From NCBI RefSeq assembly GCF_019469165.1, contig NZ_CP048263.1:744001-808000 (forward strand): DNA of 64,000 nt. Reading direction: 5' to 3'. This stretch comes from Gilliamella sp. ESL0443 (GTDB taxonomy: Bacteria > Pseudomonadota > Gammaproteobacteria > Enterobacterales > Orbaceae). The notes under the pieces are model-generated. The model did not search any database, was not told the DNA's origin, and was given only the letters and a program-made list of their open reading frames with translations. The position numbers were made by a program, and so were the translations under genes. Shown one piece after another: positions 29,156-40,735 of the stretch. Every line of letters begins with the position of its first letter. Position 1 is the stretch's first letter.

Positions 29156-30058
29156 ATGTATTTTGGTATTCTTATTGCTTTAGTGCCGTTATGTCTAGGT
29201 TATTTGATTAAATTCAAAGAGCAAAAATGGATCACCAAAATAAACCTAATCTTAAGTTGGATGGTCTATTTTATTTTATTTATCATGGGAACCGAGTTGG
29301 CTCACTTAGATAATCTAGCTTCTAACATAAAAGTTATCCTATTTTACACCGCGATCATTTTTGTTTGCACCTTTGGTGGCAATTTCATCTTTTTAGCGCT
29401 AATTGACCTATTTTTACCGTGGCGCACCACCCATAGTAAACAAAATTATGAATCACGATTCAAAATGATCTTAGAATCACTGCGAGTGTGCATAGCGCTA
29501 ATCGCCGGCTTTATTGCCGGACTCTTTCCACTCTTTATTTGGCAATATAGTGAAGACATCACCAAAGTGGTACTCGTCTTTTTATTGCTACTTATTGGTA
29601 TACAATTACGAAGTAACAACATCTCACTAAAACAGATCCTACTCAACAAAGTCGGCATAGTTACCACTATTATTGTGGTACTAAGTACCTTCTTAGGCGG
29701 GATTATTGCAGCACTCATATTGTCACAACCCGTACGAGTAGGGCTGGCAATGTCATCAGGCTTTGGCTGGTATTCACTATCAGGAATACTCATGACCGAA
29801 GCTCATGGCCCAATTATAGGCAGTGCCACTTTCCTAAATGACATCCTACGCGAATTATGCGCCATTATCCTAATCCCAACCCTAATCAAACGATACAAAT
29901 TCACAGCGTTAGGTTTATGTGGGGCTACATCGATGGACTTTACGCTACCTATGCTACAAAAAGGCGCCGGAATCAGCATCGTACCACCCGCCATCGTCCA
30001 AGGCTTTCTATTAACCTTAATCATGCCGATTTTTATGACCTTGTTTAATTATGGTTAA
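29156..30058 (+). CDS. lysO: Lysine exporter LysO (YbjE)
   Basis: A 300-residue polytopic protein. It has the two LysO halves: LSWMVYFILFIMGTELAHLDNLASN at the N-terminus, LLIGIQLRSN, SSGFGWYSLSGILMTEAHGPIIGS and LCGATSMDFTLPMLQKGAG. E. coli LysO exports L-lysine and the analogue thialysine. The SD is AAGGA. The third lectin-like cassette begins 22 bp after the stop. Confidence 0.92.
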   Translation: MYFGILIALVPLCLGYLIKFKEQKWITKINLILSWMVYFILFIMGTELAHLDNLASNIKVILFYTAIIFVCTFGGNFIFLALIDLFLPWRTTHSKQNYESRFKMILESLRVCIALIAGFIAGLFPLFIWQYSEDITKVVLVFLLLLIGIQLRSNNISLKQILLNKVGIVTTIIVVLSTFLGGIIAALILSQPVRVGLAMSSGFGWYSLSGILMTEAHGPIIGSATFLNDILRELCAIILIPTLIKRYKFTALGLCGATSMDFTLPMLQKGAGISIVPPAIVQGFLLTLIMPIFMTLFNYG

Positions 30059-30080
30059 GAATTGATATTAGAGTAAAAAA

Positions 30081-30100
30081 GTTGAGGAGCGGGGTTTTTG
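30081..30100 (+). repeat. Cassette-boundary direct repeat, copy 2
   Basis: Exact copy of GTTGAGGAGCGGGGTTTTTG just after lysO and left of lectin-like member 3. The AT-rich stretch 30101-30210 holds no gene. Confidence 0.85.
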
Positions 30101-30210
30101 GGATTTAAAATCCTCCTTAAATAAATAAAACTTTTATAGTCAAAAATGATGTTTTTTAGAAAGTTGTAAACTTGATATTTATCAAATAATAAATACTTTA
30201 TTTAATGATT

Positions 30211-30325
30211 ATCTTTAGATATTTTCTGATATTCTTTACAAAGATTAACTATCCTAAACGCAAAAAATATTGCGTCATATTTTTCGGGTCACTATACTTT
30301 GAAATTGGGTTAGCTGAGTAGCTAA
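30211..30325 (+). promoter_or_regulatory. Conserved promoter and leader hairpin of lectin-like member 3
   Basis: TTGCGT (30270-30275), 17 bp, TATACT (30293-30298), then a hairpin TTAGCT/AGCTAA with loop GAGT (30310-30325). The upstream box has GATA in place of GATC. The leader to the ATG is about 83 nt. Confidence 0.7.
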
Positions 30326-30387
30326 AACATTAGCAGCAAACATAAAAAATAAATAAATCAAGAGCTTAATTGACAAGGCAGTCTAAA

Positions 30388-31920
30388 ATGCATTATAATT
30401 TTCAATTGGCAACTTGGCCAACCTATAATTTAAATACGCTTAATTTAAACTCTCAAACTCCTTTTTTTCACTTCAGTTTATTAATCGACGAAAATTTAAG
30501 ATCGCGTAGTCGATCGTTGCGTCTACCGTTACTTCGATCGTCATTTGAATCATCATTCCGATCATCTCTAGGATCTAAATTATTCCGACTGATCGTTTTA
30601 CCGCTAAGCTTTTTGTTAATACCTTTCTATTCCAGCTATGCATTAACCTCTAAAACCTTAAATCAGATTCACGGTAATGCACCGTATTTAACGTTTGATG
30701 GTGGTTATACACGAGTTACAAGCACTGACGGTCTGCTTGGTATTACGTTATCTGACGGTACACAATATACGCCTTCAACCAATCCTTCATCTTCTTCAAG
30801 ACCTATCGCCTTGCCGGTTGTGGGGCAGAGTTTTGCTGATATAGGTATGTTGGTTCCTACTGATACTAATTCAGTCACTTTAAGTTCTCTTATCGGTCCA
30901 CCTTATAATTATTGGGGGGATGATGATGGTGATTCTGGCGTTACAGCTACAGGTTCTTTGAGTTTATCTATCGTCGATAAAAACGGGCAATCAGTATCAC
31001 GTAATGCAGTACCAAAAATTTGTAATGCACCTTATCAAGTAAAATTAACCAATACAGATGGTATATTAAGCACACGTTATGGTCTTCCAAGTCATAGTAA
31101 CTTTAGTGCAAGTAATGTGACCTATTATATCAATCCTAAACCATCGCCAACGGTTTGTTTTGCAAGGCCTAACCTATTGTATGGTAAGAACAAGGAGAAT
31201 AATTGGCCGCTAGATTTTAGCGGTCCTGCCTCGATTTGGGACCCTGCTAATGGTTTTCTTCCTCAATCATCTTACGGTTTAAATTTTCCGACTACTGGTG
31301 CTCATGGTTTATACTTTGATTTAGTCATTTCGAGTAGTAATCAGGCATTGTCTTGGGCTCCTGTTTCTAAGGGGGGGATAACCGCTACTATGAGCAATTC
31401 CACAAGTACAGGTGTTCGAGTCACATTAACAGGTCCTGTCGCCACTGAGTCCCAACACGATTCTGGCTTTCCAGGTCCAATACCTAAGCCACCTTTACCT
31501 CTGACCTTTGAATTAGTCGGTCGCGATAGTCAAGGTAATGCAATTGTTAAATATGGTTTTACGCTAAAGCAGTGGTTCGTTAACCGTGGTACTAGCTATG
31601 AGGACTTTTATCCTGATCTTGTCTTTTGGTGTAACAATTTAGGTTATCGCGTATCACGTGTAAGTGATTTAACTAATTCAAATCATCGTATGGGCGCAAT
31701 CCCTTCGTCATCTGGCAATCATTATCAGCGTCGCATTGGTTCAGGTTTTTTCACGGAGTGGGGCAAAATGGACGATTACTCAGGAGCTGACTTCATAAGC
31801 GCTTACTATTGGACTAGTGATCAGGATGGTAATCGCAATTTTATTGTGTACGCACTCAACGGTTATGTGAATTCGTACCAAAATGACGCAAATAACGGCG
31901 GACTTTGTACTTATCCTTAG
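30388..31920 (+). CDS. Secreted lectin-like family protein, member 3, in frame (ON)
   Basis: 510 residues. The ATG at 30388 is the family start and is in frame with the whole gene. The position of the heptamer tract reads CAATTGGCAAC, equal in length to one unit. A presequence of about 85 residues contains LNSQTPFFHFSLL, an RS-rich 12-bp repeat region and a signal helix ending SSYA^LTSKT. The mature protein has HGNAPYLTFDGG, YWGDDDGDSG, VCFARPNL, NFPTTGAHGLYFDL, VRVTLTGP and the C-terminal WCNNLGYRVSRVSDLTN...WTSD...GLCTYP. A C-type-lectin-like adhesin role is inference. A TTG at 30370 in the same frame is less likely as start. Confidence 0.8.
   Translation: MHYNFQLATWPTYNLNTLNLNSQTPFFHFSLLIDENLRSRSRSLRLPLLRSSFESSFRSSLGSKLFRLIVLPLSFLLIPFYSSYALTSKTLNQIHGNAPYLTFDGGYTRVTSTDGLLGITLSDGTQYTPSTNPSSSSRPIALPVVGQSFADIGMLVPTDTNSVTLSSLIGPPYNYWGDDDGDSGVTATGSLSLSIVDKNGQSVSRNAVPKICNAPYQVKLTNTDGILSTRYGLPSHSNFSASNVTYYINPKPSPTVCFARPNLLYGKNKENNWPLDFSGPASIWDPANGFLPQSSYGLNFPTTGAHGLYFDLVISSSNQALSWAPVSKGGITATMSNSTSTGVRVTLTGPVATESQHDSGFPGPIPKPPLPLTFELVGRDSQGNAIVKYGFTLKQWFVNRGTSYEDFYPDLVFWCNNLGYRVSRVSDLTNSNHRMGAIPSSSGNHYQRRIGSGFFTEWGKMDDYSGADFISAYYWTSDQDGNRNFIVYALNGYVNSYQNDANNGGLCTYP
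30500..30575 (+). repeat. 12-bp-period GATC repeat in member 3 presequence, partly degenerate
   Basis: GATC starts at 30500, 30512, 30536, 30560 and 30572, then at 30591. The 12-bp register is kept, while the units at 30524 and 30548 have lost the GATC (GAATC at the latter). Confidence 0.75.
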
Positions 31921-32003
31921 TTCTTATTTCTTCGTCCTTATCCTTAGGCCGGGGGGGAAGTGATAAAAAATAGTATTAAGTCATTAAAAGTAAGCTACGA
32001 GTC

Positions 32004-32049
32004 AACGTCGTTTAGCCATAAAAAAGCAATTTTGTGGCTAAGCGACGTT
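32004..32049 (+). other. Long 3' hairpin after lectin-like member 3
   Basis: A 15-bp stem AACGTCGTTTAGCCA/TGGCTAAGCGACGTT, with one G-U pair, carries a loop containing AAAAAGCAATTTTG. The same loop and a shorter stem follow member 5. Confidence 0.7.
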
Positions 32050-32055
32050 TGAATT

Positions 32056-32078
32056 ACCCGCCTAGGCGGGTTTATTTT
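32056..32078 (+). terminator. Terminator after lectin-like member 3
   Basis: ACCCGCCTAGGCGGGT palindrome followed by TTATTTTT. Confidence 0.75.
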
Positions 32079-32100
32079 TGAGGTGTTTTATCGAAAAAAA

Positions 32101-32120
32101 GTTGAGGAGCGGGGTTTTTG
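32101..32120 (+). repeat. Cassette-boundary direct repeat, copy 3
   Basis: Exact copy of GTTGAGGAGCGGGGTTTTTG, 2020 bp after copy 2. The two bracket lectin-like member 3. Confidence 0.85.
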
Positions 32121-32147
32121 ATTATTTTGGCTAAAAAATATTTATCT

Positions 32148-32672
32148 TTAAATAGCGGTTCCTTTTTTGGGGACAAAAAAATCTTTTATATCAACTTGTT
32201 CATGTTCTAGCAACCACACCTTTTTATCAATTCCGCCTGCATAACCTGTTAAGTTGCCATTTGTGCCTACTACGCGGTGACAAGGAATAATGATGGAAAG
32301 GGGGTTGTGGCCGACGGCACCGCCGACTGCTTGGCTGGACATGTTGGCGCTGATTTGTTTAGCAATATCACCATAGGTAATCACCTTACCATAAGGGATT
32401 TGTACCAATATATCCCACACTTTATGTCTAAATTCGCTACCTTGTGGTGCTAAAGCCAGTTTTGTGATAGTTGGTTTTTTGCCGGCAAAGTAGTCATCCA
32501 ACCATTTTTTGGTTTGATTAAATATGGCTAAATTTGGCGCCTCTTCTTTTTGGGCGCTTAGCATTTGGCCAAAATATTTTTGTCCTTCAATCCAAACACC
32601 CACTAATTTATTGTGCTGACTTGCTAGGGTGATTTGCCCCAGTGGTGATGAATAATGACTGGTGTGATACAT
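32148..32672 (-). CDS. ogt: Methylated-DNA--protein-cysteine methyltransferase
   Basis: A suicide repair protein that takes alkyl groups from O6-alkylguanine. It has 174 residues with the acceptor Cys in IIIPCHRVVG, preceded by GGAVGHNPLS and followed by GYAGGIDKKVWLLEHE. Length and the lack of an AraC domain favour Ogt over Ada. It is convergent with the lectin-like cassette. Confidence 0.92.
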   Translation of the reverse strand: MYHTSHYSSPLGQITLASQHNKLVGVWIEGQKYFGQMLSAQKEEAPNLAIFNQTKKWLDDYFAGKKPTITKLALAPQGSEFRHKVWDILVQIPYGKVITYGDIAKQISANMSSQAVGGAVGHNPLSIIIPCHRVVGTNGNLTGYAGGIDKKVWLLEHEQVDIKDFFVPKKGTAI

Positions 32673-32812
32673 ATAAAATCCTTTTTGACCGATTATATTA
32701 TTATAGCAAGTTCTTATATTGAAATTAGAAATATTACTTTTTTTATTTATGATGGTAAACGGAATAACTATAATATTTGCACTTATTTAAAAATAAAATA
32801 ATTTTGGAATGA

Positions 32813-34096
32813 ATGATGAATACTAAACCAGCCAATTCAATGTCGAACGTAGCGTTAGCTAGTTTTATCGGCACTGCAATTGAATTTTATGATTTTTATA
32901 TTTACGCCACCGCTGCTGCGCTAGTGATTGGGCCGGTATTTTTTCCTGATAGTTCGCCATCGGCTCAAGCGTTGCAATCATTTGCAACGTTCGGTATAGC
33001 TTTTGTTGCAAGGCCTATTGGGGCGATTTTGTTTGGTCATTTTGGTGATCGTATTGGTAGAAAGTCCACCCTAGTTGTATCGCTTATTTTGATGGGCGTT
33101 GCTACGGCGTTAATTGGTTTGTTACCTGGGTATAGTGTGATTGGCTTTTGGGCGCCATTTTTGTTGTGTATTTTACGTTTGGCACAAGGCTTAGGTCTTG
33201 GTGGTGAGTGGGGTGGTGCAGCATTATTGGCAACGGAAAACGCGCCAAAAAATAAACGCGCTCTGTTTGGGATGTTTCCTCAGTTAGGCCCTTCGATTGG
33301 GTTTTTATTATCTAATGGGGTATTTTTATGTGTTACGCTTTCGCTGAGTAATGAGCAGTTTTTAGATTGGGGTTGGCGTATTCCTTTTGTTCTTAGTGCG
33401 GTTCTTGTGGTTATTGGTTTGTATGTCCGATTAAAATTAGTTGAAAGCCCCATTTTCACTCAAGCTTTAGCCAATAAAAAACAAGTTAAAATGCCAGTAA
33501 TGAATATGTTTGTTCACCATTGGAAAGCGTTGACGTTAGGCTCCTTTTCGATGGTAGGTTGTTATACGCTTTTTTATATAACCACAGCCTTTTTATTGCA
33601 ATATGGCACTAAATACTTGGGCATTGAAAAAGGTCATTTTTTAGGATTTTTGTGTGTAGCGATTGTATTTATGGCGATCGCTACCCCGATTTCTGCCCGA
33701 CTTAGCGATAAATACGGGCGTAAGCCGGTGTTAATTGTTGGCTTAATGCTTGTTGCGCTATCTGGTCTGTTGATGACTCAATTTATGGCTAGTGGTAGTG
33801 AATTATTGGTGATGACCTATTTATGCTTATCACTATTTTTGATGGGGATTATTTTTGCGCCTATGGGGGCATTTTTACCCGAGATTTTTCCGACTAATAT
33901 TCGTTATACCGGGTCGTCAGCAGCGTATAGTATTGGTGGGATTTTAGGGGCATCAATTGCGCCAATTATTGCTAATTATTTAGTGGCACATGGTAGTTTG
34001 ACGTGGGTAGGCTATTATGTGGCGGTGGCGTCAATCATTAGTATCATCGCAACATGGTTGATTAAAGAGACATTAAATAGTGATTTTTCTGAGTAA
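32813..34096 (+). CDS. yhjE: MFS metabolite:H+ symporter, YhjE-like
   Basis: A 427-residue 12-TM transporter of the metabolite:H+ symporter family (ProP, ShiA, YhjE). It has GTAIEFYDFYIYATAAAL, the loop 2-3 motif GHFGDRIGRKSTLV, and RLAQGLGLGGEWGGAALLATENAP. The middle and end (SLFLMGIIFAPMGAFLPEIF, GASIAPIIA) follow E. coli YhjE closely. The substrate is unknown. Confidence 0.8.
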   Translation: MMNTKPANSMSNVALASFIGTAIEFYDFYIYATAAALVIGPVFFPDSSPSAQALQSFATFGIAFVARPIGAILFGHFGDRIGRKSTLVVSLILMGVATALIGLLPGYSVIGFWAPFLLCILRLAQGLGLGGEWGGAALLATENAPKNKRALFGMFPQLGPSIGFLLSNGVFLCVTLSLSNEQFLDWGWRIPFVLSAVLVVIGLYVRLKLVESPIFTQALANKKQVKMPVMNMFVHHWKALTLGSFSMVGCYTLFYITTAFLLQYGTKYLGIEKGHFLGFLCVAIVFMAIATPISARLSDKYGRKPVLIVGLMLVALSGLLMTQFMASGSELLVMTYLCLSLFLMGIIFAPMGAFLPEIFPTNIRYTGSSAAYSIGGILGASIAPIIANYLVAHGSLTWVGYYVAVASIISIIATWLIKETLNSDFSE

Positions 34097-34102
34097 AAAG
34101 TT

Positions 34103-34130
34103 AAAAGGCTCACTTCGGTGAGCCTTTTTT
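34103..34130. terminator. Bidirectional terminator between yhjE-like gene and phosphatase gene
   Basis: AAAAGGCTCAC/GTGAGCCTTTT stem with a TTCG tetraloop and T/A tails on both sides, between convergent genes. Confidence 0.9.
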
Positions 34131-34135
34131 ATCGA

Positions 34136-34900
34136 TTATTTTACTGCTTTGCCTTTTTCGACATAGCTCATGTCACCTAATGATTCAACAATGAATTTGC
34201 CATCATCAGTGTAACGAATTTTAGTGACGCTCGCGTTACCTAGTCCACTTGTGATTGGTTTATCTAACATTTCTTCAACCATAGCCATAATTGCCATGCC
34301 GTGAGAAACAACAAGAACATTACCGCCACCTTGTTCTTGGGCTGATTTTGCAATTGCTCTTAATGATGCTTGCATACGTGTTTTAACGGCATTGTAGTCT
34401 TCTGCTTCGCCTGATTTTTCAACGGCTTTGATCGCATCCATCATTTTTTTAAGGGTGACTTTACCTTTAGCTAAATCAGCCATTAATGCTTTGTCAGACT
34501 CATAACCTAGGTGCTGTGCTGCGGGGTTCCACATGTTGGGATCAAGATCGCCTTCAAAATCACCAAAACACGTTTCTCGTAATCCTTCCATTTCGTTGAT
34601 GCTTAATTTTGTATCACCTTTAGATTCAAGAACAATGCGCGCAGTTTGTCTTGCTCGGCCTGAATCGCTTGAATAGACCGAAATAAAGTCGATACCTTTT
34701 AAGCCACGACCAAGTTGCTGTGCCACTTCAATTCCCGGTTTTGTTAGTGGCGTGTCTGACCATCCTTGAGCACGATGGACGTTGTTGAACATGGTTTTAC
34801 CATGACGGGTAAAATAGATATTCACTTCGTCAGCAAATGATTGTGCAATTGATGCGGTAAGGATAGCGGTTAATCCAATAAGTTTAATGAGTTTTTTCAT
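34136..34900 (-). CDS. Periplasmic histidine phosphatase family protein
   Basis: 254 residues with a Sec signal peptide ending near AQSFA. The phosphatase core has the nucleophile motif FTRHGKTMFN, SDSGRARQTA, the acid region LRETCFGDFEG and the second His in VVSHGMAIM, so it should be active. The exact substrate is unknown. It is the last gene of the bgl-type operon, 14 bp after the porin, and has a lipoprotein paralogue three kilobases upstream. Phosphate-ester removal in the periplasm during glycoside use is inference. Confidence 0.82.
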   Translation of the reverse strand: MKKLIKLIGLTAILTASIAQSFADEVNIYFTRHGKTMFNNVHRAQGWSDTPLTKPGIEVAQQLGRGLKGIDFISVYSSDSGRARQTARIVLESKGDTKLSINEMEGLRETCFGDFEGDLDPNMWNPAAQHLGYESDKALMADLAKGKVTLKKMMDAIKAVEKSGEAEDYNAVKTRMQASLRAIAKSAQEQGGGNVLVVSHGMAIMAMVEEMLDKPITSGLGNASVTKIRYTDDGKFIVESLGDMSYVEKGKAVK

Positions 34901-34914
34901 AGTTTCTTCCTTTT

Positions 34915-36255
34915 CTATAATAAGTTGAATCGATAATCAATAACGGTTTCGGCTGAAAGTGTTGGTGAACGTTGAGCTTTGCCGTCTCTTAATTTTGGCG
35001 TAATGTCTTTACTGCTTAAGGTTTTATAAGACCAACCATAACCAAATTTTGACAAAATAGATAGATTTTTAAATGTGCCACTTGTTGGTTTAAAGATGTT
35101 AAACACGTTGATTTCGCCATTTTTTAAGGTTTCATGTTTGTAGTTAAATTCACCGTAGTTGAGATATAAACCTGTGGTATTGTCTTTAAAGAAGTCGTAA
35201 GTCAATATGCTTGAAAATACCAGTTCGCCATCACGCATATAGTCGGCCGCAGCTGCTGCCATACCGTTAAAACGTCCACGATTGTTTTTACCAATATGAC
35301 GACCATAGTAACCGATAGCACCTTTGCGGTTAGCGTCAGTATAGGCGATACCGAATTTAGCACTCCAGTCGGCTTCTTTCCATTCAATGTCAGTTGCGTA
35401 ATGCCATGCTGAATCATCAAAATCACGGACATTAGCTTTCATTTTGTCATGGTTTTTAAGTGCGGTACTACCGTAAATTTGTGAACCAAGAATAAGTTTA
35501 TCCATCGGTTTATAAGAGAACTCGATTGCATGACGTTTGATGTAGTCTTTAGCAACGCCATAGGAGTAATCAAGTTTTACTATTTTGTCATTATACGCAA
35601 TACCGGCCGTTTTGATATTATCAATGACGTGTTTTCTATCTAAGCTATAAAAATGCACTTTTTTCGATGATTCACGCGGGAAGGCGCTGTCGATGTAAGC
35701 AAGTTGTAGCGCTAAGTTTGAGTATTTTAATACGCCACTGTATCCCAAATAACTATAACGAGTTAAATGTTGTGATGAACTCATTACCCCCGTATCTTTT
35801 AAGCTATGCCATCCGACTTTACCATTAAAGTTGATATTTTTATCACCGAGTTTGACTTTGGCATAACGTTGAGTAAATTTGTTAAAACCATGCGCATTGT
35901 GTTTGTTTGGTTTTTTGCCTGAGTTATAGAGTAGGTTACGAGTTGCAAAGTAGTCACTAGCACCAAGTTTTATAACGTTATCATAGGTGAAATCAAAACC
36001 TAGGGTATCGAATAAATAACCCGATTTATAATTGAGCGTAAATGCTTGACCCCATGCACTATGGACTTCTTTAGGTTGGGATGCGTTTTCTTTTAAATAC
36101 TTCCAATGGTTACGTGTTGAAAATTCAAATTTAGTATCTTTGAAAAAGGCATTATTCAAAAAGCCATTTTCACTATTGATTGAATTTGAATCAGCGGCAA
36201 TAGCTGAAAAACACATGATGTTAAGTAATGCTAAGGAGACGTACTTTATTTTCAT
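34915..36255 (-). CDS. OprD-type outer-membrane porin
   Basis: 446 residues with a signal peptide (MKIKYVSLALLNIMCFSAIAA) and an OprD-family barrel: an N-terminal FKDTKFEFSTRNHW element, alternating beta strands and C-terminal VIDYRFNLL. It probably lets oligosaccharides or aryl-glucosides through the outer membrane. It sits directly downstream of its own BglG-type antiterminator RNA site, so expression should depend on beta-glucoside sensing. SD AGGAAA precedes the ATG. Confidence 0.78.
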   Translation of the reverse strand: MKIKYVSLALLNIMCFSAIAADSNSINSENGFLNNAFFKDTKFEFSTRNHWKYLKENASQPKEVHSAWGQAFTLNYKSGYLFDTLGFDFTYDNVIKLGASDYFATRNLLYNSGKKPNKHNAHGFNKFTQRYAKVKLGDKNINFNGKVGWHSLKDTGVMSSSQHLTRYSYLGYSGVLKYSNLALQLAYIDSAFPRESSKKVHFYSLDRKHVIDNIKTAGIAYNDKIVKLDYSYGVAKDYIKRHAIEFSYKPMDKLILGSQIYGSTALKNHDKMKANVRDFDDSAWHYATDIEWKEADWSAKFGIAYTDANRKGAIGYYGRHIGKNNRGRFNGMAAAAADYMRDGELVFSSILTYDFFKDNTTGLYLNYGEFNYKHETLKNGEINVFNIFKPTSGTFKNLSILSKFGYGWSYKTLSSKDITPKLRDGKAQRSPTLSAETVIDYRFNLL

Positions 36256-36286
36256 TATTATTTCCTATTTTTATAAATTTTTTTTC

Positions 36287-36365
36287 CAAAAAAAAACCTA
36301 AACACAACCCAAACTATCAAGCTTGAGTCATATTTAGGTTTTGCCTGCAAAAGCAGTAACAATCC
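36287..36365 (-). promoter_or_regulatory. BglG-type antiterminator (RAT) and terminator before the porin gene
   Basis: On the minus strand, 36365-36337 starts GGATTGTTACTGC and ends GCAGGCAAAACC, the classic 29-nt RAT. It overlaps a terminator whose stem pairs AACCTAAA with TTTAGGTT, ending in T9 (to 36287). Binding of active BglG to the RAT would block the terminator. Confidence 0.9.
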
Positions 36366-36392
36366 TATTCGACTAAATTTTACTAATTGTTT

Positions 36393-37223
36393 CTAATTTT
36401 GACGATTTTCACCGATATTTAATGATGATTTACCCTCATTAACATAGTCCATACTGCCAATTTCAACGACCTTATATTTACCATTTTGGTAAACAATTTT
36501 GACGACAGTTGCATTCGCTAATGGTCTGTTTTTAATAGGATTATCAGTTAAGTCATAAATCATTGCTTGAATCGACATGCCTGATGAGATCACCAATATA
36601 TTTTTTTGATGCTTAGCCAGTGCGGTCTCTACAATAGTGTGGAGTGCGTTTTGAGTGCGCTCTTTAACTTGGGTAAAGTTTTCCGCTTCATGCTTAGGAT
36701 CACTTTTGGCAATCGCTTCGGTTAACGTTGTTACTGGGATCTGCCCTTGTACATAACTTTTATAAAAGGCATCAACCGACTTGTAACCCAGTGATTTCAT
36801 AGCTGCGGATACCATTTTCGCATTAGTACCGCCTTCAAATCCGCCGTAAAAAACTTCGCGTAGGCCTTTTAACTCTTGTATTTTGTAATGTTTTACCCCT
36901 TTTTGAGCTAACAACACTTGCATGGTTTCGCGTTGACGACCTGAATCGCTGGTGTAATAAGCATCAAATCTGATGTATTTCTTTTTAAAGCCTTCACCTA
37001 AATAACGCGCCGTTTCTATTCCTTTGTCGGTTAAGGGTGAATCGGCCCAGCCTTGTACTAGATCATAGGTATTGAATAACGTTTTACCATGCCTTGCAAA
37101 ATAGATGGTAACCACATCATCACGATTAGCATTAAACCTACTGCTTGGTTGATTACTACATCCAGTCGAGAGTGCGGTCAACAACAGTAAACTGGTGGTG
37201 ATTTTAATTATTTTATTTATCAT
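36393..37223 (-). CDS. Histidine phosphatase family lipoprotein with altered second histidine
   Basis: 276 residues with a lipoprotein signal (LSTGC lipobox, Cys22). It carries the phosphatase core FARHGKTLFN, SDSGRQRETM and LREVFYGGFEGG. Where the family has SHG (VVSHGM in the paralogue at 34136), this protein reads VISSGM, so the second catalytic His is Ser. Reduced or changed activity is expected. It lies between bglA and the porin antiterminator in the operon. Confidence 0.8.
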   Translation of the reverse strand: MINKIIKITTSLLLLTALSTGCSNQPSSRFNANRDDVVTIYFARHGKTLFNTYDLVQGWADSPLTDKGIETARYLGEGFKKKYIRFDAYYTSDSGRQRETMQVLLAQKGVKHYKIQELKGLREVFYGGFEGGTNAKMVSAAMKSLGYKSVDAFYKSYVQGQIPVTTLTEAIAKSDPKHEAENFTQVKERTQNALHTIVETALAKHQKNILVISSGMSIQAMIYDLTDNPIKNRPLANATVVKIVYQNGKYKVVEIGSMDYVNEGKSSLNIGENRQN

Positions 37224-37289
37224 CTTTATCCTCGTAATCTGCTCAGTACATTTGCAGGTAATGCCGAGCAGACATTACCAGCATGATCA

Positions 37290-40553
<3,264 letters not shown>

Positions 40554-40570
40554 TTATCCTTATTTAAGCG

Positions 40571-40651
40571 CAAAAAAAAACCTAAACCCCAGTAAACACG
40601 GGATTTAGGTTTTGCTTGCATCGATAAAATTAACCAATGCAATAACAATCC
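40571..40651 (-). promoter_or_regulatory. BglG-type antiterminator (RAT) and terminator before bglF
   Basis: On the minus strand the RAT begins GGATTGTTATTGCAT (40651) and ends ATGCAAGCAAAACC (40608). It is 44 nt instead of 29 because the apical loop is enlarged by 15 nt. It overlaps a terminator with stem CCTAAATCCC/GGGGTTTAGG and T9. Confidence 0.85.
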
Positions 40652-40735
40652 AAAAAAAGATTCCTTATTAAATTAACATAAAATAAATTAGCTTGTTGAC
40701 AATTCATTCGTTAATTTGTGATGTATATCACATAA

